A stretch of 64,000 bases of DNA from Prinia subflava. Its lineage: Eukaryota; Chordata; Aves; Passeriformes; Cisticolidae. Below the pieces are notes generated by a model. It saw only the letters and a list, made by a program, of their open reading frames with translations, was not told the origin of the DNA and did not search any database. Numbering within the stretch: the stretch's first letter is position 1; each line of letters starts with the position of its first letter. The stretch covers positions 53,697,485 through 53,761,484 of the forward strand of contig NC_086248.1 of NCBI RefSeq assembly GCF_021018805.1, in the 5' to 3' direction. Position numbers and translations under genes: made by a program. Positions 26,419 to 40,800 of the stretch are shown here, piece after piece.

Positions 26419-29400
26419 CTTCTTATTCAATGGCAATACCTTGCAAGTTGATTATTCCAACTAAATTAATTTTATGATTCTGGATAACGTATATTTTTTT
26501 CATTTTTGACAAAAAAGGAGTATAAACAAAGATGCTATTTAATTTTTGCCATTTTCACTTTTCAGTAGAATGAGCAAACCTAGTCTTTCAAAAAGTAGAT
26601 TTCTTTCAAAGGAAATGATTGCTTTCATTTATTAGCTATATCACATTTATAGTAATTTAATCTATTCTTTTTCAATCAATCTCCATTGTTAGTTTCTTGA
26701 GATATCTGAACTTTAATGTTATTCTATACTCTTGTTTCAGTTATTTTCTGTGGGAATTGCACTGTAGCTATAGGAAATTAAAAAAAAAAACAAACCTACC
26801 TATCTTTATGATTTTCTTTCAACGGAGCTATTAAGAGAGGCAAAAATTGCTTTTTGGAACTTATCAACTTGACACAAAGATTTTACAATTTTAAGCAGCA
26901 GAGCCAATGTTTTTTCAGAAGCAAACTTTTTCATAGTGTTTATATGGAAACAACACAGAAGTAAAATTCATACCATTAGAAAATGCAGGATAATGTCATT
27001 CTAAAATAATCCTGGTGGTGCAGACTCTATGTTTTGAGAATTTACACAATTTCCTGACCTCAGGTTTGCATGCTGAAAGTTGAAATGCTGAACATTTCTG
27101 TATACTAAGTAATAAACTTGAAGCATCAGCTGAACATTCTACCAAAGGAATGCAATATTCTCCAAATACCGAGTTATCTAGCTAGTCCAATTAAAATGAC
27201 AGTGTGTTTAAATTTTATTTATAAATACCAGTGGGTCATACCTGATGTCATTTTTATGCAGTGAGGTTATCCCAATTAGCCAGAGCTTTGGTTACACCAA
27301 AAATTCTGTGTCCACTGCAGAGCATAAAGTGTTTAACAGAGTTATGCCAAACTTTAAGCTGAGCATGTGGTTTCATTCTATTAATGCCTAAAGCAAAGGA
27401 TAAAAATTATAAAAAGATCCTGCCAAAAGCTCAGAAACTTGTGACTTGGGCAATCCTTCTCTTTAGTTTCAACAAGTGCTGAACACATCCTTTAAAAATC
27501 AGGCACAACCTAACAATATTCCATAATAAACTGAAACAGTAAATCACTGTTCATTGTCTTATTTTGGATATGTAATTTCCTTGTTTCTTTTGCATCATTC
27601 AAGAGTTTATGAGCAAGAAATTAAAGGGTTGACTTCCCATCTTCTTCCAATAGTTTGGGGTTTTTTTGCCTTGTCATCAGAGTGCAAAATTCATATAAAA
27701 CAAAAAACCCCTAAACTGTAAGACTATAAATATTGCAAAGGCAGTTGGGATTGGTGTTACAGAGAAGAGTGACTACAAGGGAATAAAAGCAGACATGATG
27801 ATTACAGGACAGAACTACAGCCTCCCTTTGATTCACAGTAGTTCACATCCATAGACATATTAAAATTTCCAGGTTGAGTACCTGATGCTTAACTGGAAAT
27901 TGAAATCCTGATACAAGAGAAAGGTGGAAAGTGAATACCCAGGAGTTGAAAAGTGGATGAGAAAAACAAGCCAAGTGGTAAAGCACATCCAGTTCATTTC
28001 CATCAGCACTAGGGAAAATGTTTGAAAGGAATAAAATTAGAAAAGTCCCCTTGCATCCTCTGCCATGTTTTATATTTTCTGAACAAAATTAAAAATACAA
28101 CTTTCCTCCAAAATGCAACAAACCATCAATCACAAAACACCTTAACTTATATCTTCCAGAAAAAAAGAGACAAATTACTTGAAGATGAAGAAAAGACTTT
28201 CCTAAAGACATAATTCTGTAACTTAGTTCTAAAACTCAAAGCTAAACTTACAAAGTGAATAAAACTACTCTTAATAGAAAAAGGACAGTTGAGGATGATG
28301 AGAAGGCTGACTGGTAACATAAATACTTGAGAGGAATATCTGGTGAAATAAAGTACAGATGGTTTTATCTTATATCGCTTCCCTTTGGACCAGCTGAAGT
28401 TGAGTAATGTATCAAATGTAGGATATTCACAGTATTGTAATTTAAATTATTACCGCAACAAGTAGACAATATCTATACAGAGTTACTTCTACTTAATAAC
28501 AAAATACGTAAAGCTTATTCTTCTTTCTAGTGTCAATTATATTGGCATGCTTGGTAGCAAACATTTTCAAATTAAATGAATTCTTGAACAGTAACTGCAA
28601 GAGTGTAAGAAAATGCAGCCTTATGGGCTGTCATAAGAAATACCTCGAAGTTTGCACTTTACCTAATTATACAAATATGTAATATGAAATTGATTTCTTG
28701 TGCACTGTATTAGTGCCTTGCTTATTGCAAAATACTTTTGTATTGCTTTTGTCAACATAAATTAGACTTACACAATTTTTTCTAACACTGTTAAATTAAA
28801 TTATGTGCTTTGCAAGTATAATATTAAACCAATGAATTAAGCTTCTAAATTCCATTAAACCATTGTATTTCCTTTATATTCTATAATGAAACTTAAAAAA
28901 TCAAAATAGTTCTTAAAAGATACCATCAATAAACCACACCAAGAGCAACTGAACTATCAATTGGAAATTAAAAAAAATTAAAAGGGGAAATTTGCATCCC
29001 ATCTATAAAACTTTAACATTTGCAGCAACTCTTTATTCATTAAAAATCAAACAGCAGAGAGAATGCTACCAGCAATTAATTTTCGTCACGGCTTGCATTA
29101 TCATTTCAAGGTCAGGTTTCATTGGCTATGCCTCAGTGGGAGCTTGGTTTTGAGATCACTAAACACTGCTCACAAGGGGAACGTCATTAAACATGTACTT
29201 GGAAAAGTTAAATTACTTGCAATAGCAACAACTGAAAAACTCTGCTATCCTGTCTAGACCCTTTTACCCTCCAGAAAGAAACTGTGTGTCTTTCAGTAAG
29301 CATTCATGAGCTGCCTGTGGTGGAATACTTGAGTCTACCCTTATAAACAGTTTGACCTTCTGACCACAGATCCAAAGACTCGTCCAGTTCTTATGACATC

Positions 29401-31560
29401 AGATGAAAGCACAAAACCAGTGACTAATACCTTCAGGAAGGACTAAAGGTAGAACACCTAAGAGGCAAATTATGCACCAAAGGGGCTGGGGGGATAAGAA
29501 AGAGCAGTGACTCTTGGGCCCCACAGAGATCAGCACCAATCTTGACAGATAAAATTATTGTGCTGCATGCATGACACAAGGAAGCCCAATCTCTTCCATA
29601 TCAGTGGTTGGGATACTCTAACATTCATGCCACAAGTATAATTTCCATCTTCAACTGGAAAAACAAATCTTTCTACTTCTTGGATGCTTATAATTTTTTT
29701 TCATCTTTCAAACATCTTTTATTTATAATTTATATTGCTTTTTTCCCTTTTTTTGTCTTTACCCCTCATTTAATTTCTTGACACAACTTTTAAGATCAAG
29801 TAGTGCTTTCTCTCACCATAAACCATCCCCACAATGCAGGGAGTTCCAAAGAGTAAGGTGAATTCAGGTTGCTGCACACCTCCAGGCAGCTGGTATCATT
29901 TATGTACCCCTCTCACATGGCTGATTGAGACAAAAAGACGACTGTGATGACAATGTAGAAAAATGTACTGAAAATAAGTGGGTGCTTCTTTGCAAATGAT
30001 ACCTTGCAGGAACATACAGTTTTGTCTATTTTTTCAAATTCAGAAAATAAAACAGGTATGGATTTTTTCACCCTCATATATATTGTAATACACTGGGAGA
30101 GAGAAAAATACTTCTAACCATCTGCCTGGTTATTAAAGACGTTAGAACAATTTACAGAAAAATGTTTCGGTATGTTGAAACCATTTTATTCTTTACAAAG
30201 CTATATGAATATTTTTCTTGAAATTGATATCTATTTCAACACATCTATATGTTTACGATTATATACACAATTTTAAATCTTAAAACAAAGGTTTCTCTAT
30301 TTCTTTCAAATACTTTTTCTGAAAATACTGCCAGCAACACCTATGAGTGGTGATGGACATTCACTAGCAATTTCTGGAAGCAATCAGGGACTGCAAGATT
30401 TCAATTCAGTGCTGCAGTCCAAACTAGTTAGATCTTTTCCTGTCTTTGAACACAACAGAGAATATCAGTCTGCCTTTTTTCTTTTTCTTTTTTTCTTTTT
30501 TAAAGCAGCTGAGCAAGAAAGACTGATTTTGAAGCATGTATTTTACCATGATTTGTTTAGGAACTGTTGATGTTGGTTCTTCCATCTATGCCATGAAAAA
30601 TTTCACTACAAAAGGTAGATGAGAGAACATATGATCCCTCATTGTCCCATGCTCTTCCCTGACCCCAGTCTTCAAGGATGGGTCCCTTGCCTACTCCTGC
30701 CACTCAGTTACAGCGGTGCATGCCAGACTTTCAACAGCAGAAGTGCAGCAGGGATTTGCAAGACACAGGTTGGTTCTCACGTCCTGCAGTGCCTCAATCT
30801 TTTCCCCAGCTTTACAGTACATTAGATGCCAACTGCTACATCAGTGTCTCACCATTTTCATCTCCTCTGGTCCCTTAAACCCACAGGAGGCAGCACACTC
30901 CGCAATTTCCCCTGGAGGACATGGGAAGCCGGGAACTGCCTCTGCTCCTTAGCAGCCTCATGGAGGAAGAAACAGAGTGCACCACCTTCCAGGCAACAGC
31001 ATGAACTGAGCTGAACAGCATGGCCTAGAGGCAGCTGCGAGAGGAGAACATCAGTAGTATTGTGCTGGTAAAGTTTATCAACTAATTCATTCCTAAGAAA
31101 ATCTAAGAGAACATTTCAAGGCCTCTCTTGCTTTCCTCTACTTTTTATTTTTAAATAGAAAATTCTATCCACTTGCATAAGGACCTAAGCTGTTTCTCTG
31201 TAGTAGAGGATGGGGTGAAGGGGCTTTGGCAAGCAAATGCTGGCTTCACCACTTCTGGGATTTTCTCTGTCAGTGTTTAACTGTCAAAGGAGCAGCTGTC
31301 AAGGATTCTTCAGGAAAACCAAAAGGCCTCAGGACTAGCAGCTAGAGAGGATGAAGTCATTAACTCTTGGCACACACAGAGCAATACCAAAAATACAAAT
31401 CCAGAAGTTACAGAATGCTAGAAAGAAATGGATTTAGAGATGCTCCATTGTGAAAAATGTGAAATGATTAATTCATGTTCTTATGGTTAATGATAAATTG
31501 AAAACTATAAAAACTGTATATATATGTGTGTTGTATGAAAGTATAAGTTTCAGGATACCT

Positions 31561-32119
31561 TGTAACATTTTGTTAAACCAAATTATGAAAAGGCAGGCAC
31601 CACCCCAGAAACTCACATTCAGAAATAGACAAAAGGTTTACGGGAAAACCGGCAGTCTCCTCAAGCACCGGGAGGGAGGAGACCCATCAAGATGAGGTGG
31701 CAGAACCATCAACACCACCAGCCGACACCCTCACAGAGCATCAAGCATCATCATCCATATCTCGACCATCCATCAGCCATGAGGACTGGACATTAACATT
31801 TGAACGGAGAGAAAGAACTCTTTTCAGCCTAGCCGGAGACACCCTTGGATTTGAATAGCTAGCTGGGACACAAAGGGAAATATGGCCAAGGGCAGAATAA
31901 AATGTATAAAAACTAAGGCCCAAACTGGGCAAATTTGTGAACCTAGTGGGAGACAGCAGACGGCCAGGTTCTGTGTCTCGAGCTTCACCCTTGGCATTTT
32001 CCCGGGAAAACAACTGTCAAGTATCTCCGCTGTTGGTGGGTTTATCGAAATTCTGTAATTTGGTCTTTGTTAATAAACCAAATTATTTTAATTGGAATAT
32101 TGTATTGGCATTTATAACA
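31561..32119 (+). mobile_element. LTR-like element, probable ERVL-type solo LTR
   Basis: The proposed ends are TGTAACATTT and GGCATTTATAACA. A TATA box (TATAAAAAC) lies at about 31905 and an AATAAA signal at 32072-32077, about 45 bases before the 3' end. The spacing of promoter and poly(A) signal matches an LTR, and there is no internal coding sequence. No target duplication is found at these ends. An alternative boundary is suggested by a direct repeat, TTTGTTAAACCAAATTAT at 31569-31586, which recurs at 32066-32086 with a 3-base insertion. The open frames at 31483-31695, 31741-32013 and 31937-32155 are not genes. Antisense to PTPRT. Confidence 0.65.
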
Positions 32120-32977
32120 TCCATGAACACCACAAAAAAAGCAACAAAAATGTAGGGATTGGTGAAAAAGGACACTGATGGTGTAAGCCCTAAGGATAAG
32201 AAGCTACAGGGAAACAAACTCGGTCATCTCTGTCTTTAAGTCCAAGATTTGAAGGGCTACTTCTTCCAGTGCAATTAAGCTCACAAGACAAAGGTGAAGT
32301 TTGCTACAGAGGAACCTGCTACAGATGCAGGTTTAAGAAACATCAGAGTAATGCTCCAAAATGTGCAAACTCAAGCAATTTAAGAGTTTGCATCTTTTAT
32401 GCATTTTAAGGGAAATAATTCTCTTTTAGATGTCAAAACACATTTTTTATTAATTTTCTTTTTCTCTAACTGCCAGAAGAAACTTTCAAGTGAAAGAACT
32501 TGAAGGGTCTTCATGTCTACTGTTGTTGTTTATAGCAAATTATATGCACAAAAGCTATATTGCAGTAAAAGAGCAAAATAAAGTATTTAAAAGTTAAGAA
32601 ATTCCACCTTTGAAATATCAGTAACAACCTTCATTCAATTTCCTTATGCATATGCATTATTATTGTCCTTGAGGCAATATGGCAAAATCTATACCTAAAA
32701 ATACAATGTCAACTAATGTAGGTGGCACAGGCTAAAAAAAAGTAATAGATGCAAATATATAGATATATTTTCTGTAGTTACAGTTTTTAAATAATCAGAC
32801 TAGATCACAAAAGGCACATCTAAGAATACTCTTTACAGTTACAGGCACAAGTAAGTGCTGCAGCACAGGTGTCTTGCTGGTGTCTTGAGCCCTCACAGAT
32901 ATTTTGTACATAAAAGCACATGGTCCACCAGGCATTCATCAGAGAACATCCTGAAAGGTTTGCCTGGCCTGTAAGCT

Positions 32978-33077
32978 ACTCATATTTGCCAAATATGAGT
33001 TTAATAATCTACTATATGATCCAGAATATGGTCGGGCAGTTTGTCAGTTTTCTGTACCAGTGCAGTCAGCACTGGTA
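32978..33077. repeat. Two neighbouring short inverted repeats
   Basis: ACTCATATTT / AAATATGAGT (10-bp arms, 3-base loop) lies at 32978-33000. TACCAGTGC / GCACTGGTA (9-bp arms, 5-base loop) lies at 33055-33077. Both are perfect. The arms are too short for a typical microRNA precursor. Confidence 0.8.
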
Positions 33078-34868
33078 AGCACATGCAATAAGGAAAAACT
33101 TATGACTACTTTAAAATTAGAAAAACAGAAACAGAAGCATAATAAATAGAAACTGAGTTACTAAAAAAATATTCTGAATATGCATAGGATATTGAGTATT
33201 TAAAATGTTCTTCTAGCTGACTCAGAGCAAGTATTTTAAATTTTCAAATATTTCAGATATGGAATTAGTGGGTTGTCCACTACACCACAGGTTAAGAAAA
33301 ACCAGCAGATTCAAGGATGGTACCGACAATGGAGGATGTTCTTTATTTTCCTTTATTTTTATACATGAAAACTTAATTTCTCCTTATAAGAGATCTAACA
33401 GTTGCAACGTAGTACTTATCCACTCAGAATTAAAGCAAGTTTACTATAAAACATATTTCACTAATGTGCAGAATACCATGACTGTGGATATTGTAATTGA
33501 AGGCAGGATCTGATACAGAAGATGTAGAGACTTGATTATCAGCCATTGCAAGTACAGATTACCACTGAGAAAAAAAACAAACAAAAAGAAGCACAAAATC
33601 CTGCCATAAAACCCAGTGTGTGCTAGATTTCTACACTCCTGGGAAGACAGCAGAAAAAGAACGATTGCCTCTCCAAGGTATTATGAAAATTAGTACAGAG
33701 CTAAGAGGGTACTCAGACCAGACTGGAAAGGGACTGCAAAAGAGGAACTGGCTTGAAGAACTGCTTGTGGTTTCACTGATTTCCTAACTGGCAATAACTT
33801 ACAGGCTACAAGAATCAAAGCCTCTCTCTTCTAGCATATCCTCAGCACTTCTGCAGCCAGCATCAAAGGAAACTGGATAACTATTTCCCCATTTCAGTCA
33901 GTGTACAAAGCCCATTCACTATACATCAGCTGAGCTCCAGCAGAGAAACAACTTGACAAGACAAGCTGAAGCAATATGTGTCAAAGAGATTGAATTCCAG
34001 TTTCATATTAGTACAGAAGAAGACAGTGCATGATTATTGCTTGGAGCATGTGATTGTTTAGGGGATAATGGTAGTACCTTAACACTGGGAAGTAATGGAA
34101 ATTGTCTGTCTTGTTCTCATTCTTTCTGAGACAGTCACTTGTGATATGTCTTGTTACACTGCCAGGTCATTTCTCTCTTCAGGGTCCTTAAATATCACCT
34201 GTCCAAGTTGACAATACATCTCTCCAATGTTGTCATTATGCTTTGTCCCCTGCTAAATAGCTAGGCACTCACTTTACCAAGAATGAAAAGTCACACTTTA
34301 CTTGCAGAAATTAAAATATTAGAAGCTGGACACTATACTGGAGCTCAGTTTCCCAATGCTTCCTCTCTGCAAGGATGCTCAGAGCTTAGTATCAAGGCAT
34401 CTTAATATGCCCAGGCCCATGTCCTCCTTTAAGTTCTTGTTTATGATAAAGGGGACTACTCCTGATGTTGTTAAATTCAAAGAAATGGACTGAATTATTA
34501 CATTTTCAAACAACAAAACGTATCTACATTGCCTTTCACATTTTTTAAATGCCATCATGTTCAGCAAGAGGAACTTCTATTACAGAAGCTGCATTGCTTC
34601 CAGTACTCCATTTTCTCACACCAGCAACTGTTCTGTGCTGAAAACAGCTCAGCAAACCCTGCTCCAAAAAACAGACCTTTAGCACCAGAGGCAAAAGAGT
34701 TTCTTCATGAATCATCAGTGCTATATTCAACCTCCACTACAAGTCCACATCAGATGGAGCAAGGCATAGCATGAAACACAGAAAGAAGGATGGTGAGAAT
34801 AACAGGAGGACATTAAAAGGCAGATTTTGTGCAATTCAAGGCTGAAAAGACAGATTGCAAATACTACA

Positions 34869-34878
34869 GGGGGGGGGG
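34869..34878 (+). repeat. G10 homopolymer
   Basis: Ten consecutive G residues followed by TTTTGC. It is an unstable run in which length error is possible. Confidence 0.9.
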
Positions 34879-37800
34879 TTTTGCAACTATTGTTCTTTAC
34901 TACAATTGCTGCATATCTGTTTCTTAGCCTGTGTTATGGTCTAGACAGGCAGAAAGAAGCCTGCCCATCATACCTGAGTGCTTTACACAGAACTACCAGA
35001 ACAGGATGGCTGCTCTTCAGAGGTGAATAAAACACACATTGGCACAAGTGTCTATGAAGAGAATAATGTAAAGTGTCCAAGAGATTAGTTCTAGAACAAT
35101 AAAATGCGTAACATGAGCATCTGATATTTTCTAGTTTAAGTCTGTCCACAAGGCACTGAAAGATTATGGCTTCCACAGAGCCTGCACACCATGGGATGCA
35201 GCAGCCCAGCTGAAGCCTCACCCATGGGAGTACACAGCATACCTATTTTTAACAGATCTTTAAATCACCTGGAGTCATTGCAGAAACTATTGCACGGACT
35301 TAGAATTCCCACCTTAAACTTGCAACTCCTTTCTTAAACACAGAGACAGTAAGCTGATTTGTGAAAGCAATATTGAAGATTGATAGCACTTTTTTCCCCA
35401 CTAAGGGATCAGATCAAATGAACACAGGAGAAAAAACTCTACATTAGTGAACCGCTTTAATTTAATGCACATGACAACTAGTAAATTCAGGACTAAATAA
35501 TTCAAAGAAAGGCATAAACATCATGGTTTATTGATTTCTACACGATCATATTGTTGTATGTATTTTTTCTCATTGTATAAAGTATGTGTATATGTTCTGA
35601 ATATGCCCCTCAGTAAAGTGACAGTGAAAAATGTCTACCATTTTAACTTGTCATTCAAATACACATTCCCCATATTTTCCAAGTACTGCTAGGCAAGATA
35701 AGACACATCTAAAAAACTTTTTGCTTGTTTCTTTTCTGTAGAGGTTCTTATACGATATTCATCACCATATGAACTGCAAACCTACAAGCATATTATGCCA
35801 TATGAATAAGTTCTACAACATATTATTCATTCCCTCATCCACTGTTTAGATAGAAGCATCCATATTTGCTTTAAACTTTTAAATTCTGTTTTAAGGCTGA
35901 AGAGAAGGAATAGCTGGGGCTGAAGGGGGAGCGATGGTCGTGTTAAAAAAGGAACAAGAAAAACCAAACACAAAAAGCTGAGCATCAGAAAAAGAAAACT
36001 TGGAAATGGCAACCTAAGAAGTCTTCGAGGTGAAGTGGCAAACACACAGAAAAAAAGACTATGCTCAACTTGCATGATCTTTAATTATGGCTATTCAGCT
36101 GATACTTGACAAGGGTTAAGCCAGAAAAAAAAACCCCAAACAACAACTTCAGGGATAAATTGATCTCCACTGATTTCTATACAGTGTGTTTGTTTCATTC
36201 TTCTCACACTCCCCATCCACCCCTTATTATATCAAGTCAACACTAAAAGTCAACTCTGCATGGACAGACAAAGAGTTCTTGGTCACATTAAGAGCTGAAT
36301 GCAGACACTAAATCAGTGATAAAATTTGTCACTGAATAATTAAAAATTTCACCACTTACATATGATCTTCATTGTATAAGATTCTCATTACAAAATAGTT
36401 AACATTCAGACAGACAAATCCAAGATCTCATTGCAGCCAGCACAACAAAAATAAGCAAAGTACTTGCTCTGAAAAAAAAAAATCACGTGAGGTAAATAAA
36501 TTTGAGAAAAGTTGCTGGAAAATTGTTCACAGTCAACCCTGCTTTTGAAATAACAATGAGACACCAAAGTGAACAGGTTTGTCAAAGGTGATGCCAAAGG
36601 CCATAAACAGAAAGCAGGTTTCTTGAATTGCTGTTCTGCACTGTCTTCAAAGGTCATTACTTTAAGGAAACATGGTACGAACTCGACTGGTTTATTTATT
36701 TGTAATCATCTAACTACTACAGGTTGTGCACTGTGAATAGAGCACACCATACTCCCCATGGGTGCTCTATGCTCTGACACTTCAGCATAATTGTTAGAGT
36801 TCATTTTACAGACAAAAGAAGGTACATTGTCAAATATATTTTCACCAGTCCCTATCACTGAGCACACTTTCTCTAAAATAAAGGTAATAAACTGCAAAAT
36901 ATGTTCTTATGGTACTGTTATAGAATCTGAAATGTTTAATTATCGGAATGATAATTTAACATGTTGTCATTTCCAAGGGTAATGAAATAGCTTTTAGCAA
37001 TTAATGACCTGAAAAACAAAATACATAAAATGAAATAGTTTTCAAAGGTAACCTGAAATGAAAAATAACAGTATACAAAGGAATAAAAGGCTTATGCAGT
37101 TGATTTGGAGATGTGAAACAAGGAAAATAAATTTTAACTCCATTAGGAATTACTGTCTAAATCATGTCTGTATCCCTAAACTCAGTATTAATTCTGGTCA
37201 CACCACACATAAACAACAAATTTTTGTTTCCAGATTTCAACTTTGTGCCAGATTATTTTTATTTTAGTTTTCTAATCCTCCCAAAAACAAACTCTTGCAC
37301 AATGCCATACCTTTAATTCTATCTAAAAAGATGCTATACAGATTTGGAGAGGAGCTGGAGAGATGGGGATAAAAGACTTGGGTCAAAAGAAAAATAATTT
37401 AGCAAGCAATTTCAAGATTATGCCTTCAAAAGTTTTAAAACATTCTCCAATGCTAAGGGAAGAGTGAGAAATTTTGCTCCAGTCTGCAAGCCAAGGACTG
37501 CAGGACCTCTTGCAGTTCCACTGCCTAAGTCTCAGCCCTAATGGTCCATGACTCTCAGATCTCTTTTCCCACTCTGTACATATGGCCTACTTTGTTTTTA
37601 TTATACTGCAAATGTTGTACTTGAAACACAGATGAGATTGAGCCAATTCCAGCCACCACAAATTAGAACTCAAGTCTTTGTTCAAGCAGCTTTTTTTTTC
37701 TTCCAGTTTCATAATATTCTGTAATTTGTCAACTTTATCTGTTATAGTTACATTTTCTTTATAAATTACATGGAACTGTTCCTGATAGGGCACAAATAGA

Positions 37801-40800
37801 AGTATTCATTCAATTACTTCATAAAACTAGTTTTAGATATATAAGCCAGTTCTTCTCCATTTGAGCTGATTTTATTCTGGTTTCTTAATCAAAATGCCTT
37901 ATATCAAATTAAATGCATTAGAGAAGAACAATATCAGCTTTATTAACCAAAACTGTAATTTAATTTTTAAAAATCAAGTTATTCTGACAAGAGCATTCTA
38001 TAAATCTGTTGATTGTCTCTAATTATATTACTTCCTTAATACTTCATTAATCAAGCTTGGTATTGGCTGTTCCACTATTCTGTTCAGAATTAAAGTTAAG
38101 ATGACAAGCTTTTAATTAATTGGGTGATCCTGAGCCCTCATGTCAGTATTTTTAATGTTTGCTCCTCTGAAGCTTTCCAGGACTTCTCCAGATTTTTATT
38201 TGAAAACATCAAACAAAACCAGGTAACATTAAGAGCCTTAGCAAGTCATGTTTAGGTTTCTGGATCTACTAGTCACCTGAAGTGTAACTTGATCTCAATT
38301 GCTGCTTAATATGCTCCTCAACTCATTGTTAAAATAGAGGCTATTTCATTATTGTTCTATACAAAAAGCATCACATGGTCTATTTTCCCTCTTAGCACCA
38401 GCAGGAGGATTTACAGAGAAATAAAGTAAGGAGAGTGAAATTCACTCAGTTCTGCTTCATACATTCTAGGTTCAAATTAGGTAAAAAGAATTATGCTGCT
38501 CACTATTAAAATAAAACAAAGAAATAAAAAAGCAAACAAGAATTAAATAAAAACCAAATATTTATCTAGCAGAAGAAAGTCCAAAGAATTCCTGCCTGTA
38601 AGAAGCAGGGCTTTTGGAAAGAATTAAATTATATCTCTTTGGAATGGCTTTGGAGAGAGACTCACAGGGGGAGAGGAAAAATATTGAATGCATTTGATAA
38701 ATCTCATTAACATCAGGTACTGCTTTCCTCTTCCACCCTTCCACTCCTGCTGCTCACAGCCCTCCTAGCCCATCTAATCCATAGTACTCTGCCAAAAGTG
38801 CCAAAATACTTGAAAAATTAGTATGCTTCCAAAACACTTTAGCGCTGCAATGATCTGAGTAACTTAAAAAACCTTATTAAAATTTTTCCTGATTAATTTT
38901 TAATAGACTGATAAATGAAAATACAATAAAAGCCAGTCCTATAAAAGTTTGTTTTATTTATGTACTTACCAATTCTCAAACACTATAAAATTAATATTGC
39001 ATTCTTGAACAGTTGAGAGACCTTAATTATGAAACCAAACTAAAGCATTAAACACACTAATCAATCATGCTTAAAAAAAATCATCTGAAATGAAAAATAG
39101 AAGTCATCATTCAAAAAAAGAGCTCCAGTCTTCTAAAAGGGAAAGATTATCTCAACCTGCAGTCCTGTTTTTAAGATGCAGACACAGACCAAAAATCTGT
39201 GAACATCAGTTCCCCAACTCTGCAGAAGCTCTAATCAGGCTGTGAGTTATCTGGCCTGGGTGCACCCACAGCACTTCCAAGTGCTGCAATATGAATTATT
39301 GCCCACATCCATTCTTTTACAGCTGGAATGGGCACCGTGGATTAATGTACAGCGATATATTTTCTTGCCACAGACAGTGCTGCTCTCAGAAGTGTGATCT
39401 ATTGACTAGTTACATGCACTTCAGATAAATCATGACGGTCTCAGTGTGCTGTGGCATGCTCTGCTCTGGGAAAAGCCACCAAACAAACCAAGGTGAGGCA
39501 AGAGATGGAGAAATTTCTTGAGACAGGGGAGCTCTGTGTGGCCTATGGTGTTGGTAGCTGCTCCTTTTCTTCCCCCTGCCTCCACCACATAGTGAAGGGG
39601 CAAGCTGACCTCGTGTCCTTCATCAGAAAGAGAGCCAGTAACTTTAAACAGTCTGCACCAAAACCTTGACTGATCAGCGTGTAAAGCGCCAGTAACACAA
39701 CCATGTCTTGTCTTGCTGTAGGCTTCTCCTCGCTCCTTGCCCACTGGTAGAGACTTCAGAAAGAAGGCAGAAGAGGCCACTCCACACAACAGAGGCTTTG
39801 AAATGTGGGTGGCCATGCTAGAGGAGTTCACCTGCCTAGGTCTGCTATCCTAGCTCTAAGTGAAGGGCATCAGAGTAATTTACTGCTGAATATGATACTA
39901 TACTATAAAAAAATAGCCATCAACAGAACGCTTTCCAAAAATGAAGTGTGAGAGACTTCAGGAAACCCATGTCTTGTATAACGTGGCACTTGTAAAGTTG
40001 CAGGTAGAAAACTTCCAGTTTGTGCAGAGGGAACTTGCAGCTGCAAGTACCGTATAAATGGTACTAAGCAAGGCTGAATACAGCAAACAAAAAAAACGAT
40101 GAAAACTAATCTAGGGGAGGTCAGTGTCTGAACTTGCAGTTTACTGCAAATTCAACTGAGTCATCAGCATTGCACTCCTTTGAAAAAGAGGATACTGTGC
40201 TTAATTTACACAATCTGACAAGGACTTGGCTGGGCAGTCTGCCTGCTCTCTTGCTAGGTAAGTCAGCTGCACTACAGTCCTTTCTTATGGATATAATCAT
40301 AATTAGGATTCTATATGTGGTATGGGTATCTCAGCAGTGGCAAGCAGCACAAAAAGCAGAGCATGGTTGCTGGTGCCAGATAATGGTCCAAATCAGATGG
40401 CTCTTCTACAGGATGCCTTCTCAATAGCAATTCTAGTATTCAGTCTTAACAGGAATATGATGAAGTTCCTTTTTCCATTGTTTTAATATCTCCCTGCTCC
40501 ACCTCCCCATATCATACTCAGTTGGTAAACCTATATGGAACAAGACTCTGGTCTCTGCATTTGGAATCTGATAGAAAGACCTTAAATGGTTTCAATTACT
40601 ATCTGGCCAAAAGCCCAGAAACAGTCACAAATGCCAAACACATTTGTAAAAACAACAGCAAGTTATAAATATTGGTGTAATGAGGGCTCTTCCGGAACGA
40701 CAAGTGTAAAATAATTTTTAAAAGTATCATATTAATTTAGTTTCAAATAGTTCATCTTTAGTTTATCCTTTAAATGTGTTCAAACTGTAAACAACAAAAA

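Larger units (their letters stand above)
18878..31560. other. Intronic DNA, no gene seen
   Basis: About 12.7 kb of AT-rich non-coding sequence. Visible features are a pure A30 run at 19476-19505, a degenerate repeat of TAGCATACTA at about 21052-21115, and (TTA)n at about 26399-26418. Bases 30610-31020 are somewhat richer in G+C with several overlapping open frames, but no domain is recognised. Confidence 0.55.

Noticed and set aside
32978..33077. microRNA precursor
   Set aside because: Stems of 9-10 bp are much shorter than the roughly 22-bp or longer stems of microRNA hairpins, and the two stems do not pair with each other.
39430..39831. 133-codon minus-strand open frame
   Set aside because: No recognisable domain, no splice or promoter context, and overlapping frames are equally open. 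Treated as chance.
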